A stretch of 64,000 bases of DNA from Variovorax sp. 770b2 (GTDB lineage Bacteria; Pseudomonadota; Gammaproteobacteria; Burkholderiales; Burkholderiaceae_C): contig NZ_FOXJ01000008.1 in assembly GCF_900115685.1 (NCBI RefSeq), positions 1 through 64,000 on the forward strand, read 5' to 3'. Every line of letters starts with the position of its first letter. Position 1 is the stretch's first letter. Shown here piece after piece: positions 20,530 to 29,622 of this stretch. Made by a program: the position numbers and the translations under genes. The notes beneath the pieces are model-generated. The model searched no databases and was not told the DNA's origin. It saw only the letters and a program-made list of their open reading frames with translations.

Positions 20530-22542
20530 TCAGCCTTCGAGCGCTGGCGCGTCGCCCGACATACCCAGGCTCCAGAGCCTCAGCGCCACATGGATCTCCA
20601 GCGCCCGGCTCGCGTTGCCCCAGTGCCCCAGCAGCTCCTCCACGCTCGCCAGGCGCTGGCGCACGGTGTTGACGTGGATGCCCATGCGCGCCGCGGTCGT
20701 CTTGGCGTTCTGGTTGTTGTCGAAATAGGCCAGGAGCGTGGCGGTCAGTTCCGATCCGCGCTTCCTGTCGTGGCCCATGACCGCGCCGATCGTTGCGTTC
20801 AGGAAGGTGTTCAGGCTCGCCTGGTCGTGCGTTTCGAACAGCACGGAATACAGCGCCATCTCGTTCTGCGCGACGATGTTGCCGCGCATGCCCAGCCGCC
20901 CCAGCACCGACAGCGCACGCCGCAGCGTCGCGTAGAGCGCGGGCATCTCGGCGGGCGTGCGCACCGGCCGCGATAGCACGCCCCGGTAGGCGTCGCCGAG
21001 CTCGCTGCCGGCGAATGTCGTGAACCGGGCCAGCACGTCCTGCGCCTTCGTCGCGCCGCACACGATGACCAGCACGCCGTCGACCTCGTCCATCACGAGA
21101 TCGGACAGCGGCGCGCCCGCCCGCAGGCGCCGCGCCCAGAAGCCGGGCCGGGGCTGCTCCATCTCGACCACCATCAACGAGATCGGCTGCGAAAGGTCCA
21201 GGCCGAAGCGCTCGGCGCGGTCCTGCGTCAGGGCGGGTTCGTCTTGCCTGGGCGAGATGAGCGTGTGCAGCAGCGTCGAGACATCGCGGCTCTTGCTCGC
21301 CTCGACGCGCTCCTGCGACAGTAGCACGACGCCGATGACGCTCGAGCTGCGCTCGAAGGTGCGCAGCGAGATGTCGCGCAGGTCCTCGTGCCTGAAGAGC
21401 AGCACCGCGCCGAGCACGTCGTTGCCGCCGATCACCGCGATCGCGCGGCACAACTCGCCGCCGTGGCTGAAGGCGACGGCCGAGCGGCCCGCCTGGCGGC
21501 TCTCGCGCAGGGCCTGCGCCAGCGCGGCGCTGTGTTCGTCGTGCGGCGCGTAGGCATCGGCCGCCGTGCCCGCATAGCCCGGCGCCGTGGCCCGGCTGAT
21601 CACTTCGCTGGCCTCATCGAGCACCAGCACGCTGCCGTTGAGAAGCTGCGCGACCGACTCGCACAGCGCGCCGAGCGAAGCGCCTTTCGCGAGCAGCGAG
21701 GTCAGCTGCTCGTGCGCTTCGGCCGCCTCCTGCACGTCGCGCGCATGCCGCTCCAGTTCCGCGCGGGCCAGGTCCGCGTTCTCCAGCGCCGTCTTCGCCT
21801 CCGCGAAGGCCTTGGCGTTGTTGATGGCGACGGCCGCGTGCGTGGCGAGCGTGCAGAGGATCGACACGTTCAGCGCCGTGTGCGTGCGGTGGTAGCGGTC
21901 GGCCACGAAGAGCAGGCCGATCACGTTGTCGTCGCACATCAGCGGCGCGCCGACCAGTGCGGCGACGCCTTCGTCCCTGAAGGTGTCGTCCAGTGCGGGG
22001 TCGTGCACGAAGCGGTTGTCGTGAAGGTAGTCGGGCGTGAAGAACGGCAGGCGCTTGGACATCACGATGCCCGCGACGCCCAGGTTCCTGCCGGCGGTCA
22101 TCTTGCCGGTGCGGTCCGAGATGGCGCCGTCGGCCACGACCACCTGGAACTCGCCGCTCGCGGCGTCGTAGATCGTGAGCCAGCACAGGTGCGCGCCCAT
22201 CAGCTTGCGCGCACGGCTCACGATGGCCTTGAGCAGGCCCGCGAGATCCAGGCGGCTCGAGAGATCCTGCGCGGATTCGATCACCGCGAGCATGCCGCGC
22301 TCGCGCTGCTCGTGAAGCTCCAGCCGGTTGCGCAGCGCCATGGCCATGCGCACCAGCTCCACCAGGCCCGACTTGCGCTGCAGCGCATCGGGCAGCGCCT
22401 CGACATGCGCGAGGCAGGCGGCGAACTCTTCGGCCGAGGCGTTGCGGTGCAGGAGGCCGATCAGCTCGGGGGCGATCTCGTCGGCCGTCTGGCCCAGCGA
22501 CGGGCCGATCGTTCGCTTTCGTTCTTGGGGCAGTGCCGGCAT
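20530..22542 (-). CDS. GAF-domain PucR/CdaR-type transcriptional regulator
   Basis: A 670-aa cytoplasmic regulator. An N-terminal helical region is followed by a GAF domain at about 90-245 (CWLTIYDAASGEFQVVV, VGAPLMCDDNVIGLLFVADR), a coiled coil at about 245-285, a second sensor-like region at about 285-420, and a C-terminal PucR HTH (LLAYFDNNQNAKTTAARMG, HVNTVRQRLASVEELLG). Relatives activate catabolic operons when a small aromatic or purine-like ligand binds GAF. It faces the SDR-Liv-BKACE cluster across 194 bp, so it probably controls that cluster. The ligand is not predictable. Confidence 0.88.
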   Translation of the reverse strand: MPALPQERKRTIGPSLGQTADEIAPELIGLLHRNASAEEFAACLAHVEALPDALQRKSGLVELVRMAMALRNRLELHEQRERGMLAVIESAQDLSSRLDLAGLLKAIVSRARKLMGAHLCWLTIYDAASGEFQVVVADGAISDRTGKMTAGRNLGVAGIVMSKRLPFFTPDYLHDNRFVHDPALDDTFRDEGVAALVGAPLMCDDNVIGLLFVADRYHRTHTALNVSILCTLATHAAVAINNAKAFAEAKTALENADLARAELERHARDVQEAAEAHEQLTSLLAKGASLGALCESVAQLLNGSVLVLDEASEVISRATAPGYAGTAADAYAPHDEHSAALAQALRESRQAGRSAVAFSHGGELCRAIAVIGGNDVLGAVLLFRHEDLRDISLRTFERSSSVIGVVLLSQERVEASKSRDVSTLLHTLISPRQDEPALTQDRAERFGLDLSQPISLMVVEMEQPRPGFWARRLRAGAPLSDLVMDEVDGVLVIVCGATKAQDVLARFTTFAGSELGDAYRGVLSRPVRTPAEMPALYATLRRALSVLGRLGMRGNIVAQNEMALYSVLFETHDQASLNTFLNATIGAVMGHDRKRGSELTATLLAYFDNNQNAKTTAARMGIHVNTVRQRLASVEELLGHWGNASRALEIHVALRLWSLGMSGDAPALEG

Positions 22543-22736
22543 AGGGCGCGAAGGCTAGCAGAACGATGCGTGCATGGGCATGGGCTCAAGCCCCAGTTCC
22601 GGCGGGCAGGCGCCGCGCGCGACAGGGATCACATCGCGCAGGGCCCGGATGTGTGTCTGCCGCACATAGGTTTGCGCGGGCGCCTTCCGGACACTTGCCG
22701 TGCTGCACCGTTCACGAGACATCACGACAAACACAC

Positions 22737-23528
22737 ATGAGCATCATCGATTCACTCCGGCCCGCGCCCGGCCTGCGTGTCCTGGTCACCGCAGGCGGCG
22801 CCGGCATCGGTGCCGCGGTGGCGCGCGCGTTCCGGGAGACCGGCGCGCGCGTGCATGTCTGCGACATCGACCGCGGCGCGCTCGACCGCCTGGCCGACGA
22901 AGCGCCCGAGATCACATCGAGCATGGCCGACGCCTCGGTGCCCGAAGACGTCGACCTCGTCTTCGACGACGTGCAGGGCGCGCTCGGCGGCCTGGACGTG
23001 CTGGTGAGCAACGTCGGCATCGCGGGGCCGACCGGCGCGATCCAGGACCTGAACCGCGGCGACTGGGAGCGCACGGTGTCGGTGAACCTGAACAGCCAGT
23101 TCTATTTCGCGCAGCGCGCGGTGCCCTTGCTCCGGCAGTCCACGCAGAGCCCGTGCCTCATCGCAATGAGCTCGGTCGCCGGGCGGCTGGGCTATGCATT
23201 CCGCACACCTTACGCCGCGACCAAGTGGGCCATCGTCGGCCTCATGAAGTCGCTGGCGATCGAGCTCGGCCCGCACGGCGTGCGGGTGAACGCGATCCTT
23301 CCGGGCACGGTCGAGGGCGACCGCATGAACAGCGTGATCGGCGCACGCGCGGCGACCGCGGGCGTGTCGGTGGACGCGATGCGCGCGGAGTACCTGCAGA
23401 AGATCTCGCTGCGCCGCATGGTCACGCTGGACGACGTGGCGGCCATGACGCTCTTTCTCTGCTCGCCCGCGGCGCGCAACGTGACCGGCCAGGCGATCAG
23501 CGTCGACGGGAACATGGAATACCTCTAG
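22737..23528 (+). CDS. SDR-family oxidoreductase
   Basis: A 263-aa classical short-chain dehydrogenase: cofactor loop TAGGAGIGAAVARAF (GxxxGIG), D38-type acidic residue favouring NAD (CDIDRG), NVG in place of NAG, Ser in MSSVAG, and Tyr-Lys in YAATKWAIVG. It probably oxidises a secondary hydroxyl. It opens the nine-gene plus-strand cluster that is divergent from the GAF/PucR regulator, directly before the Liv-type binding-protein gene. The start is the first ATG with similarity; the longer open frame upstream is non-coding. Confidence 0.9.
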   Translation: MSIIDSLRPAPGLRVLVTAGGAGIGAAVARAFRETGARVHVCDIDRGALDRLADEAPEITSSMADASVPEDVDLVFDDVQGALGGLDVLVSNVGIAGPTGAIQDLNRGDWERTVSVNLNSQFYFAQRAVPLLRQSTQSPCLIAMSSVAGRLGYAFRTPYAATKWAIVGLMKSLAIELGPHGVRVNAILPGTVEGDRMNSVIGARAATAGVSVDAMRAEYLQKISLRRMVTLDDVAAMTLFLCSPAARNVTGQAISVDGNMEYL

Positions 23529-23588
23529 CGCCCGCGCGGCCGGCGCGCCCCTTTTCGATTTCCTTTCAAAAAAAGCATGGAGACATCA

Positions 23589-24842
23589 ATGCACAAGTTC
23601 AACGCACTCGCCTTCGCCCTCGTTCCCGCGGTGGGCCTTCTCTGCGGCGCCGCCTCGACCGCATCCGCCGCGCCGGTCAAGATCGGCGTGCTCGAAACGC
23701 TCTCGGGCCCGCAGGCCTCGTCGGGGCAGGCCTACCGCGCCGCCGTGCGCTATGCCATCGACCAGATCAACGCCGCGGGCGGCTGGAACGGCGAGCCCGT
23801 GCAGCTTCTGGAGTACGACAACCAGGGCGGCCCCGCGGGTGCGGCCGACAAGCTCAAGGCGGCCGCCGCCGACGGCGTGCAGCTGATCGTGCAGGGCGCC
23901 TCGTCGGCCATCGGCGGGCAGATCACTGAGGACGTGCGCAAGTACAACCTGCGCAATCCCGGCAAGGAAATGGTCTACCTGAACGTCGGCGCCGAGGCGC
24001 TGGAGCTCACCGGCGAGAAGTGCAACTTCCATCACTTCCGCTTCGGCGGCGATCCGCAGGTGCGCACCAAGGCGCTCGTGAGCGCGATGAAGCAGTCCCA
24101 TGCGCTGGGCACCAAGGTCTACTCGATCAACCAGAACTACTCCTGGGGCCAGGACATGGAGAAGGCCATCGCCGACAACGCGGCGGCGGGCGGCTACCAG
24201 GTGGTCGAGAAGACGCTGCACGACGTCAACAAGGTGCAGGACTTCGCCCCCTACGTCGCGAAGATCGCCGCTTCCAAGGCCGACTCGGTGCTCACCGGCA
24301 ACTGGTCCAACGACCTGCTGCTCTTGATGAAGGCCTCGAAGTCGGCGGGCTTGAAGGCACGCTTCGGCACGGTCTACCTCGACCAGCCGGGCAACCTCGC
24401 CAACGCCGGCGACCTGGCCGTCGGGCACTTCGTCGTGCAGACTTTCAACCCCGAAGCGGGCGGTGCCGAGGGCGAGCGATTCGTCAACGACTACAAGGCC
24501 AAGACCGGCCACGTGCCCGTCTTCATCGAGCCGCAGACCGTCTTCGGCATGGCCATGGTGGCCGATGCACTGAAGCGTACCAAGCCCGAGGGCGGCGCGC
24601 TCAACGTGAATGCGTTCGCCAAGGCGCTGGAGGCCACCACCATCAAGACCCCGATGGGCGACATGAGCATGCGCGCAGCGGACCACCAGGCGCAGCTGCC
24701 GATGGTGGTGTCCACGGTCACCAAGGATGCGAAGTTCAAGGTGGACGACACCGACATGGGCTTCAAGCCGGTCAAGCGCTTCAGCGCGCAGGAAGCCTCG
24801 ACGCCCGCGCAGGCCAGCTGCGCCATGAAGCGGCCCGGCTGA
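23589..24842 (+). CDS. Liv-type ABC transporter substrate-binding protein
   Basis: A 417-aa periplasmic type-I binding protein with a signal peptide (cleavage near ASA-APVK) and the ABC amino-acid-receptor fold (IGVLETLSGPQASSGQAYRA, INAAGGWNGEPVQLLEYDNQ). I chose ATG 23589 because GGAGA lies six bases before it; an in-frame ATG at 23577 has no such site. Proteins of this class bind branched-chain amino acids, amides or aromatic acids. It precedes livH-, livM-, livG- and livF-type genes, so the transporter is complete. Confidence 0.92.
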   Translation: MHKFNALAFALVPAVGLLCGAASTASAAPVKIGVLETLSGPQASSGQAYRAAVRYAIDQINAAGGWNGEPVQLLEYDNQGGPAGAADKLKAAAADGVQLIVQGASSAIGGQITEDVRKYNLRNPGKEMVYLNVGAEALELTGEKCNFHHFRFGGDPQVRTKALVSAMKQSHALGTKVYSINQNYSWGQDMEKAIADNAAAGGYQVVEKTLHDVNKVQDFAPYVAKIAASKADSVLTGNWSNDLLLLMKASKSAGLKARFGTVYLDQPGNLANAGDLAVGHFVVQTFNPEAGGAEGERFVNDYKAKTGHVPVFIEPQTVFGMAMVADALKRTKPEGGALNVNAFAKALEATTIKTPMGDMSMRAADHQAQLPMVVSTVTKDAKFKVDDTDMGFKPVKRFSAQEASTPAQASCAMKRPG

Positions 24843-24873
24843 GCCGCGCCCTCCCTGAACTTTCACCAGGCCG

Positions 24874-24893
24874 GCGGGACGCGAGCGTCCCGC
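24874..24893 (+). other. Intercistronic hairpin after binding-protein gene
   Basis: Perfect inverted repeat GCGGGACGC-GA-GCGTCCCGC, 31 bases after the binding-protein stop and 31 before the permease start. Without a T-tract it is not a full intrinsic terminator. It fits an RNA element that protects the upstream message and lowers permease expression. Confidence 0.65.
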
Positions 24894-24924
24894 GCGGCGC
24901 AGCTTCGGCTGGCGAAGAAAACCT

Positions 24925-25875
24925 ATGGACCCTATGGACCAGACCATCGTTTCCCTCATGAACGGCGTCATCTACGGCCTCCTGCTGTTCATGGTGTCCG
25001 CCGGGCTCACGCTCATCTTCGGAATGATGGGCGTGCTCAACTTCGCGCACGCCTCGTTCTACATGCTCGGGGCGTACTTCGCGTACACGCTGCAGGGCGC
25101 GATCGGCTTCTGGCTCGCGCTTCTCGTCTCGCCGGTGCTCGTGGGGCTGGTGGGCGTGGTGGTCGAGCGCTTCTTCCTTCGTCGGGTGCATCACCACGGC
25201 CACGCGCATGAGTTGCTGCTGACCTTCGGCCTCTCGTTCATCGTGGCCGAATCGATCAAGCTGTTCTTCGGCAACTTCCCGGTCGACTACCGGATTCCCG
25301 CGTCGCTCGATGTCTCGGCCTTCACCGTCGGCGGCGCGCAGTACCCGGTGTACCGCCTCCTGATGGGCGGCGTCGCCATCGCGATGTTCGTGGTGATCTA
25401 CCTGCTGCTCACGCGCACGCGCGTGGGCATCGTGGTGCGCTCGGCCATCTACAAGCCGCGCATGGCCGAAGCGCTGGGCCACAACGTGCCGCTGGTGTTC
25501 ATGGGCGTCTTCGGCGTGGGCGCGGCGCTCGCGGGCCTCGCGGGCGCGGTCGCCGGCGCGTTCTACACGACGAACCCGAACATGGCGCTCGAACTGGGCG
25601 TGATGGTGTTCGTGGTGGTCGTGGTCGGTGGGCTGGGCTCGCTCGGCGGGGCGATGCTGGCCTCGCTGCTGATCGGCGTCGTCACCTCGCTCGCGGTCGG
25701 TGTGGACAGGAGCCTGGCCGACCTGTTCGCGCTCTTCGGCGCCGGCGAATGGGCCACGAGCGTCGGCGGCCTCATGACGCTGAAGGTCTCCAGTCTGTCG
25801 GCGACGATCCCGTTCGCGCTGATGCTGCTGATCCTGCTCGTGCGGCCCAGCGGCCTCATGGGCGAGAAGGCGTGA
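24925..25875 (+). CDS. Liv-type ABC transporter permease (LivH-like)
   Basis: A 316-aa inner-membrane protein with about eight hydrophobic segments, the family sequence GVLNFAHASFYMLGAYFAY and the conserved VVVVGGLGSLGGAM loop that contacts the ATPase. Two in-frame ATGs nine bases apart lie in a small duplication (CTATGGACC); the first is used. It is the first of two permeases of the transporter, four bases before livM. Confidence 0.93.
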   Translation: MDPMDQTIVSLMNGVIYGLLLFMVSAGLTLIFGMMGVLNFAHASFYMLGAYFAYTLQGAIGFWLALLVSPVLVGLVGVVVERFFLRRVHHHGHAHELLLTFGLSFIVAESIKLFFGNFPVDYRIPASLDVSAFTVGGAQYPVYRLLMGGVAIAMFVVIYLLLTRTRVGIVVRSAIYKPRMAEALGHNVPLVFMGVFGVGAALAGLAGAVAGAFYTTNPNMALELGVMVFVVVVVGGLGSLGGAMLASLLIGVVTSLAVGVDRSLADLFALFGAGEWATSVGGLMTLKVSSLSATIPFALMLLILLVRPSGLMGEKA

Positions 25876-25879
25876 TGCG

Positions 25880-27124
25880 ATGAAGACCGGTCTTCTCTTT
25901 GTCCTCGCGGGCGTCGCTGCGCTCGTCGCCCTGCCGTTCCTGCTGTCGCAGGGGCTGCTGAACGCGGCCATCCAGATGCTCATCGCCGCGCTGTTCGCGA
26001 GCGCCTACAACCTGCTGTGCGGCCAGGCGGGCATGTTGTCCTTCGGGCACGCGGCCTACTTCGGCGTCGGCGCGTTCGGCACCGTCCACGCGATGAACGC
26101 CATCGGCGGCGCGGGGCTGCTGCCCACGCCCTTGATGCCGCTGGCGGGCGCCGTCTGCGGGCTCGTCTTCGGCGGCATCGCGGGCTGGTTCGCGACCCAG
26201 CGCACCGGCACCTACTTCGCGATGATCACGCTCGCGATCGCCGAGCTGGTGCATTCGCTCGCGCCGCACCTGAAGGGCCTCTTCGGCGGCGAAGCCGGCG
26301 TGTCCACCATGCGCATGCCGGCGTGGGGCCTGGATTTCGGCTCGACCACGCAGGTGTACTACCTCACGCTCGCCTGGGTGCTGCTGTCGGTCGGGCTGCT
26401 GTACCTGTTCACGCGCACGCCGATGGGGCGGCTCGCGTACGGCCTTCGCGAGAACAGCCACCGGCTGCGGTTCCTCGGCTACAACGTGCACGGCCTGGGC
26501 ATGCTGGTGTTCGCGATCTCGGCGATGTTCTCGGGCATCGCGGGCGGCCTGCAGGTCGTGTCCAACGAATCGGCGAACTACGTGGTGTTCGATCCGGCGC
26601 TGTCGGCCGCGGTCGTGCTCAACACCTACATCGGCGGCGTCAAGGTGTTCCTCGGCCCCGCGTTCGGCGCGGCGCTCATGACCTTCTTCGGCTACGCCGT
26701 GTCCGACCTCACGCAGTCGTGGCTGCTCTACCAGGGCATCCTGTTCGTGCTGGTGATGATGTTCATGCCCTCGGGGCTCGCGGGCCTCATCGGCACCACC
26801 GGGCGCCTGCGCCAGCGCATCGGCGTGGCGCAACTGGTTCCGCTGGCGCTGCTGTCGATCGCCGCCGCAGTGCTCTTGAGCATGGGCGGCGCGTTCGCGG
26901 TCGAGATGCTGCAGCGCATCTTCTCGCAGGACTACCGCGCGATGGCCAAGCTCGCCGCGGGCGGCGCGTGGCCGCCGGTCACGCTGCTCGCGCGCACCTG
27001 GTCGCCGACCGCGGTGATGACGTGGGCGGTGCCGGTGGTGCTCATCGGCACCGGCGCCCTGCTCGCATGGTTCGGTCAGCGAAAGCTCAAGCACGCCACC
27101 GAGCGCGCGGGAGGTGCCGCATGA
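25880..27124 (+). CDS. Liv-type ABC transporter permease (LivM-like)
   Basis: A 414-aa membrane protein. The core is the BPD_transp_2 domain with FGHAAYFGVGAFGTVHAM and YIGGVKVFLGPAFGAALMTF near the ATPase contact. After about residue 300 it carries an extra C-terminal region with two further hydrophobic segments (LVPLALLSIAAAVLLSMG, VMTWAVPVVLIGTGALLAWF), so it is longer than a minimal LivM. It overlaps the next gene by four bases (ATGA). Confidence 0.92.
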   Translation: MKTGLLFVLAGVAALVALPFLLSQGLLNAAIQMLIAALFASAYNLLCGQAGMLSFGHAAYFGVGAFGTVHAMNAIGGAGLLPTPLMPLAGAVCGLVFGGIAGWFATQRTGTYFAMITLAIAELVHSLAPHLKGLFGGEAGVSTMRMPAWGLDFGSTTQVYYLTLAWVLLSVGLLYLFTRTPMGRLAYGLRENSHRLRFLGYNVHGLGMLVFAISAMFSGIAGGLQVVSNESANYVVFDPALSAAVVLNTYIGGVKVFLGPAFGAALMTFFGYAVSDLTQSWLLYQGILFVLVMMFMPSGLAGLIGTTGRLRQRIGVAQLVPLALLSIAAAVLLSMGGAFAVEMLQRIFSQDYRAMAKLAAGGAWPPVTLLARTWSPTAVMTWAVPVVLIGTGALLAWFGQRKLKHATERAGGAA

Positions 27125-27876
27125 GCGATCCCATCCTCAGCATCCGGGGCCTGCGCAAGGCTTTCGGTCCGACCGAAATCATGCGCGGCGTGGACCTCGA
27201 CCTGCACGGCGCCGAGCGGCACGCGCTCATCGGCCCCAACGGCGCGGGCAAGTCCACGCTCTTTCACCTCATCTCGGGCCACCTCGCGCCGAGCGCCGGA
27301 ACGATCCATTTCGACGGCCATTCGATCGGCGGCCGCACGCCGCAGGCGATCAACCGGCTGGGCCTCGCGCGCTCGTTCCAGATCACGAACATCTTTCCGA
27401 AGCTCAGCGTGTTCGAGAACGTCCGCCTCGCGGTGATGCGCCCGCACGGGCTCGCGTATGCGTTCTGGAAATTCATCGACAGCGACCGGCGCGTCCGCGA
27501 AGAGACCTACCGGCTGCTGGCGCTGGTGCGGCTCGCGTCCCGCGCGGACGCGATCGCCGGCGAGATGGCGTACTCCGAACAGCGCTCGCTCGAGATCGCG
27601 ATGACGCTCGCATCGGACCCGAAAGTGATCCTGCTGGACGAACCGATGGCGGGCATGTCCAACGAGGAAACGCAGTACACGGCCGAGCTCATCCTGGAGG
27701 TCACGCGCGGCCGGGCGCTGATGCTCGTGGAGCACGACATGGACGTGGTGTTCGCGCTCAGCGACCGCATCAGCGTGCTGGTCTACGGCCAGGTGATCGC
27801 GACCGGCACGCCCGACGAGATCCGCGCCAACGCGAGCGTGAAGGAAGCCTACCTGGGCGAGGAGGCGGCCGCATGA
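27121..27876 (+). CDS. Liv-type ABC transporter ATPase (LivG-like)
   Basis: A 251-aa nucleotide-binding subunit with intact Walker A GPNGAGKST (near 39-47), Q-loop SFQITNIFPKLSVFENV and Walker B VILLDEPMAGM. The H-loop is LVEHDMDVVF, and the C-terminal VKEAYLGEE is diagnostic of the LivG class. The signature motif is degenerate (AYSEQRSLEIAMTLA instead of LSYGxQR), as often seen in this class. It overlaps livM and livF by four bases each. Confidence 0.94.
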   Translation: MSDPILSIRGLRKAFGPTEIMRGVDLDLHGAERHALIGPNGAGKSTLFHLISGHLAPSAGTIHFDGHSIGGRTPQAINRLGLARSFQITNIFPKLSVFENVRLAVMRPHGLAYAFWKFIDSDRRVREETYRLLALVRLASRADAIAGEMAYSEQRSLEIAMTLASDPKVILLDEPMAGMSNEETQYTAELILEVTRGRALMLVEHDMDVVFALSDRISVLVYGQVIATGTPDEIRANASVKEAYLGEEAAA

Positions 27877-28595
27877 GCGCCGCGACCGAAACGCTGCTGC
27901 ACGTCGAAGACCTGCACGCGCACTACGGCAAGAGCCACATCCTGCACGGCGTGAACCTGCAGGTGGCACGCAATGAAGTCGTGAGCCTCCTGGGCCGCAA
28001 CGGCTCGGGGCGCTCGACCACCATGAAGGCCGTCATGGGGCTGGTCACGCCGACCTCCGGCCGCATCCGGCTGCAAGGCCGCGAGCTCGCGGGCGCGAGG
28101 CCCTACGCCATCTGCCGCGCCGGCATCGGCTACGTGCCCGAGGAGCGCGAGGTGTTCGCCAACCTCACGGTGGACGAGAACCTGCGCATGGGCGAGCAGA
28201 CGCCCGTGCCCGGCGCGCACCGCTGGCGCATCGAGGAGATGTTCGACTACTTCCCGCGCCTGAAGGAGCGCCGCAACACCAAGGCCGGCAGCATGTCGGG
28301 CGGCGAGCAGCAGATGCTCACGATGTGCCGCTCGCTGCTGGGCAATCCGCTGGTGCTGCTGATCGACGAGCCCACCGAGGGTCTCGCGCCCAAGATCGTC
28401 GCGCAGGTGGCCGAATGCATCCGCGACATGCACCGCAAGGGCGTCTCGGTCGTGCTGGTCGAGCAGAAGCTGGCCATTGCGCTGAAGGTCTCCACGCGCG
28501 TGTGCGTGATGGGGCACGGGCGCATCGTCTTCGAGGGCACGCCGCAGGAACTGACGGCCAACGAGAAGCTCGTGGCCGAGTGGCTCGCGGTCTGA
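27873..28595 (+). CDS. Liv-type ABC transporter ATPase (LivF-like), variant Walker A
   Basis: A 240-aa nucleotide-binding subunit: Q-loop region YVPEEREVFANLTVDENL, signature MSGGEQQMLTMCRSLL, Walker B VLLIDEPTEGLAP, H-loop replaced by VEQ (VVLVEQKLAIAL), as is normal in LivF. The Walker A reads GRNGSGRSTT (41-50), so the catalytic lysine is Arg47. The partner LivG keeps Lys. I recall similar GRNGxGRT variants in other LivF paralogues but cannot verify it here. The transporter probably runs with one dominant ATP site. Confidence 0.93.
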   Translation: MSAATETLLHVEDLHAHYGKSHILHGVNLQVARNEVVSLLGRNGSGRSTTMKAVMGLVTPTSGRIRLQGRELAGARPYAICRAGIGYVPEEREVFANLTVDENLRMGEQTPVPGAHRWRIEEMFDYFPRLKERRNTKAGSMSGGEQQMLTMCRSLLGNPLVLLIDEPTEGLAPKIVAQVAECIRDMHRKGVSVVLVEQKLAIALKVSTRVCVMGHGRIVFEGTPQELTANEKLVAEWLAV

Positions 28596-28633
28596 CCTCA
28601 CGCTGTTTTTCATTCACCGCTGCGAACCTCCAC

Positions 28634-29581
28634 ATGGCAACCACAACCACCCAAGACAAGGTCATCATTTCCTGCGCGGTCACCGGCTCGGTCCACACGC
28701 CGACGATGTCCGAGCACCTGGCGCTCACGCCGGACCAGATCGCCGAGCAATCGATCGAGGCCGCAGAGGCGGGCGCCGCCATCCTGCACTTGCATGCGCG
28801 CGACCCGAAGGACGGCCGGCCCTCGGCCGACCCGAAGATCTTCGATGCGTTCGTGCCGCGCATCCGCGACGCCACCGACGCGGTCATCAACATCACCACC
28901 GGCGGCAGCACGCGCATGACGCTCCAGGAGCGCCTGGCCTATCCATTGCAAGCGAAGCCCGAGATGTGCTCGCTGAACATGGGCTCGATGAACTTCTCGA
29001 TCCACCCGGCCTCGCGGCGCATCGCCGAGTGGAAGCACGACTGGGAGAAGCCGTATGTCGAAGGCATGGAGGACCTGATCTTTCGCAACACCTTCCGTGA
29101 CATCAAGCACATCCTGAAGGTGCTGGGCGAGGACTGCGGCACGCGCTTCGAGTTCGAGTGCTACGACGTGGGGCACCTCTACAACCTCGCGCATTTCGTG
29201 GACGAGGGGCTCATCAAGGGACCGCTCTTCATCCAGAGCATCTACGGCATCCTGGGCGGCCTGGGGCCGGACCCGGAGAACCTCGTGGTGATGCGCACCA
29301 CCGCCGACCGGCTCTTCGGCCGCGGCGGCTACCGCTTCTCGATCCTCGGCGCGGGCCGGCACCAGATGCCGCTTTTGACCATGGGCGCGGTGATGGGCGG
29401 CAACGTGCGCGTGGGCCTCGAGGACAGCCTCTATCTCGGCAAAGGCCAGCTCGCGAAATCGTGCGCCGAGCAGGTGCGAAAGATCCGCCGGATTCTCGAG
29501 GAGCTATCGCTCGAGATCGCCACGCCCGACGAGGCGCGCGCCATGCTGGGCCTGAAGGGTCGGGACGCGGTCGCGTTCTGA
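28634..29581 (+). CDS. Beta-keto acid cleavage enzyme (BKACE, DUF849)
   Basis: A 315-aa TIM-barrel zinc enzyme of the 3-keto-5-aminohexanoate cleavage family. It carries HLHARDPKDGRPSADP (metal histidines), NITTGGS (substrate carboxylate loop), ECYDVGHLYN and GAGRHQMPL. The family condenses a beta-keto acid with acetyl-CoA and splits it to acetoacetate and a new acyl-CoA. Members differ in side chain, from lysine-fermentation intermediates to dehydrocarnitine. It lies between a complete Liv transporter and an SDR that could generate the keto group. The natural substrate is unknown. Confidence 0.93.
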   Translation: MATTTTQDKVIISCAVTGSVHTPTMSEHLALTPDQIAEQSIEAAEAGAAILHLHARDPKDGRPSADPKIFDAFVPRIRDATDAVINITTGGSTRMTLQERLAYPLQAKPEMCSLNMGSMNFSIHPASRRIAEWKHDWEKPYVEGMEDLIFRNTFRDIKHILKVLGEDCGTRFEFECYDVGHLYNLAHFVDEGLIKGPLFIQSIYGILGGLGPDPENLVVMRTTADRLFGRGGYRFSILGAGRHQMPLLTMGAVMGGNVRVGLEDSLYLGKGQLAKSCAEQVRKIRRILEELSLEIATPDEARAMLGLKGRDAVAF

Positions 29582-29622
29582 ACGCCGCGCCGAAGCAAGC
29601 CATTCATCAATCAGGAGTAGCA

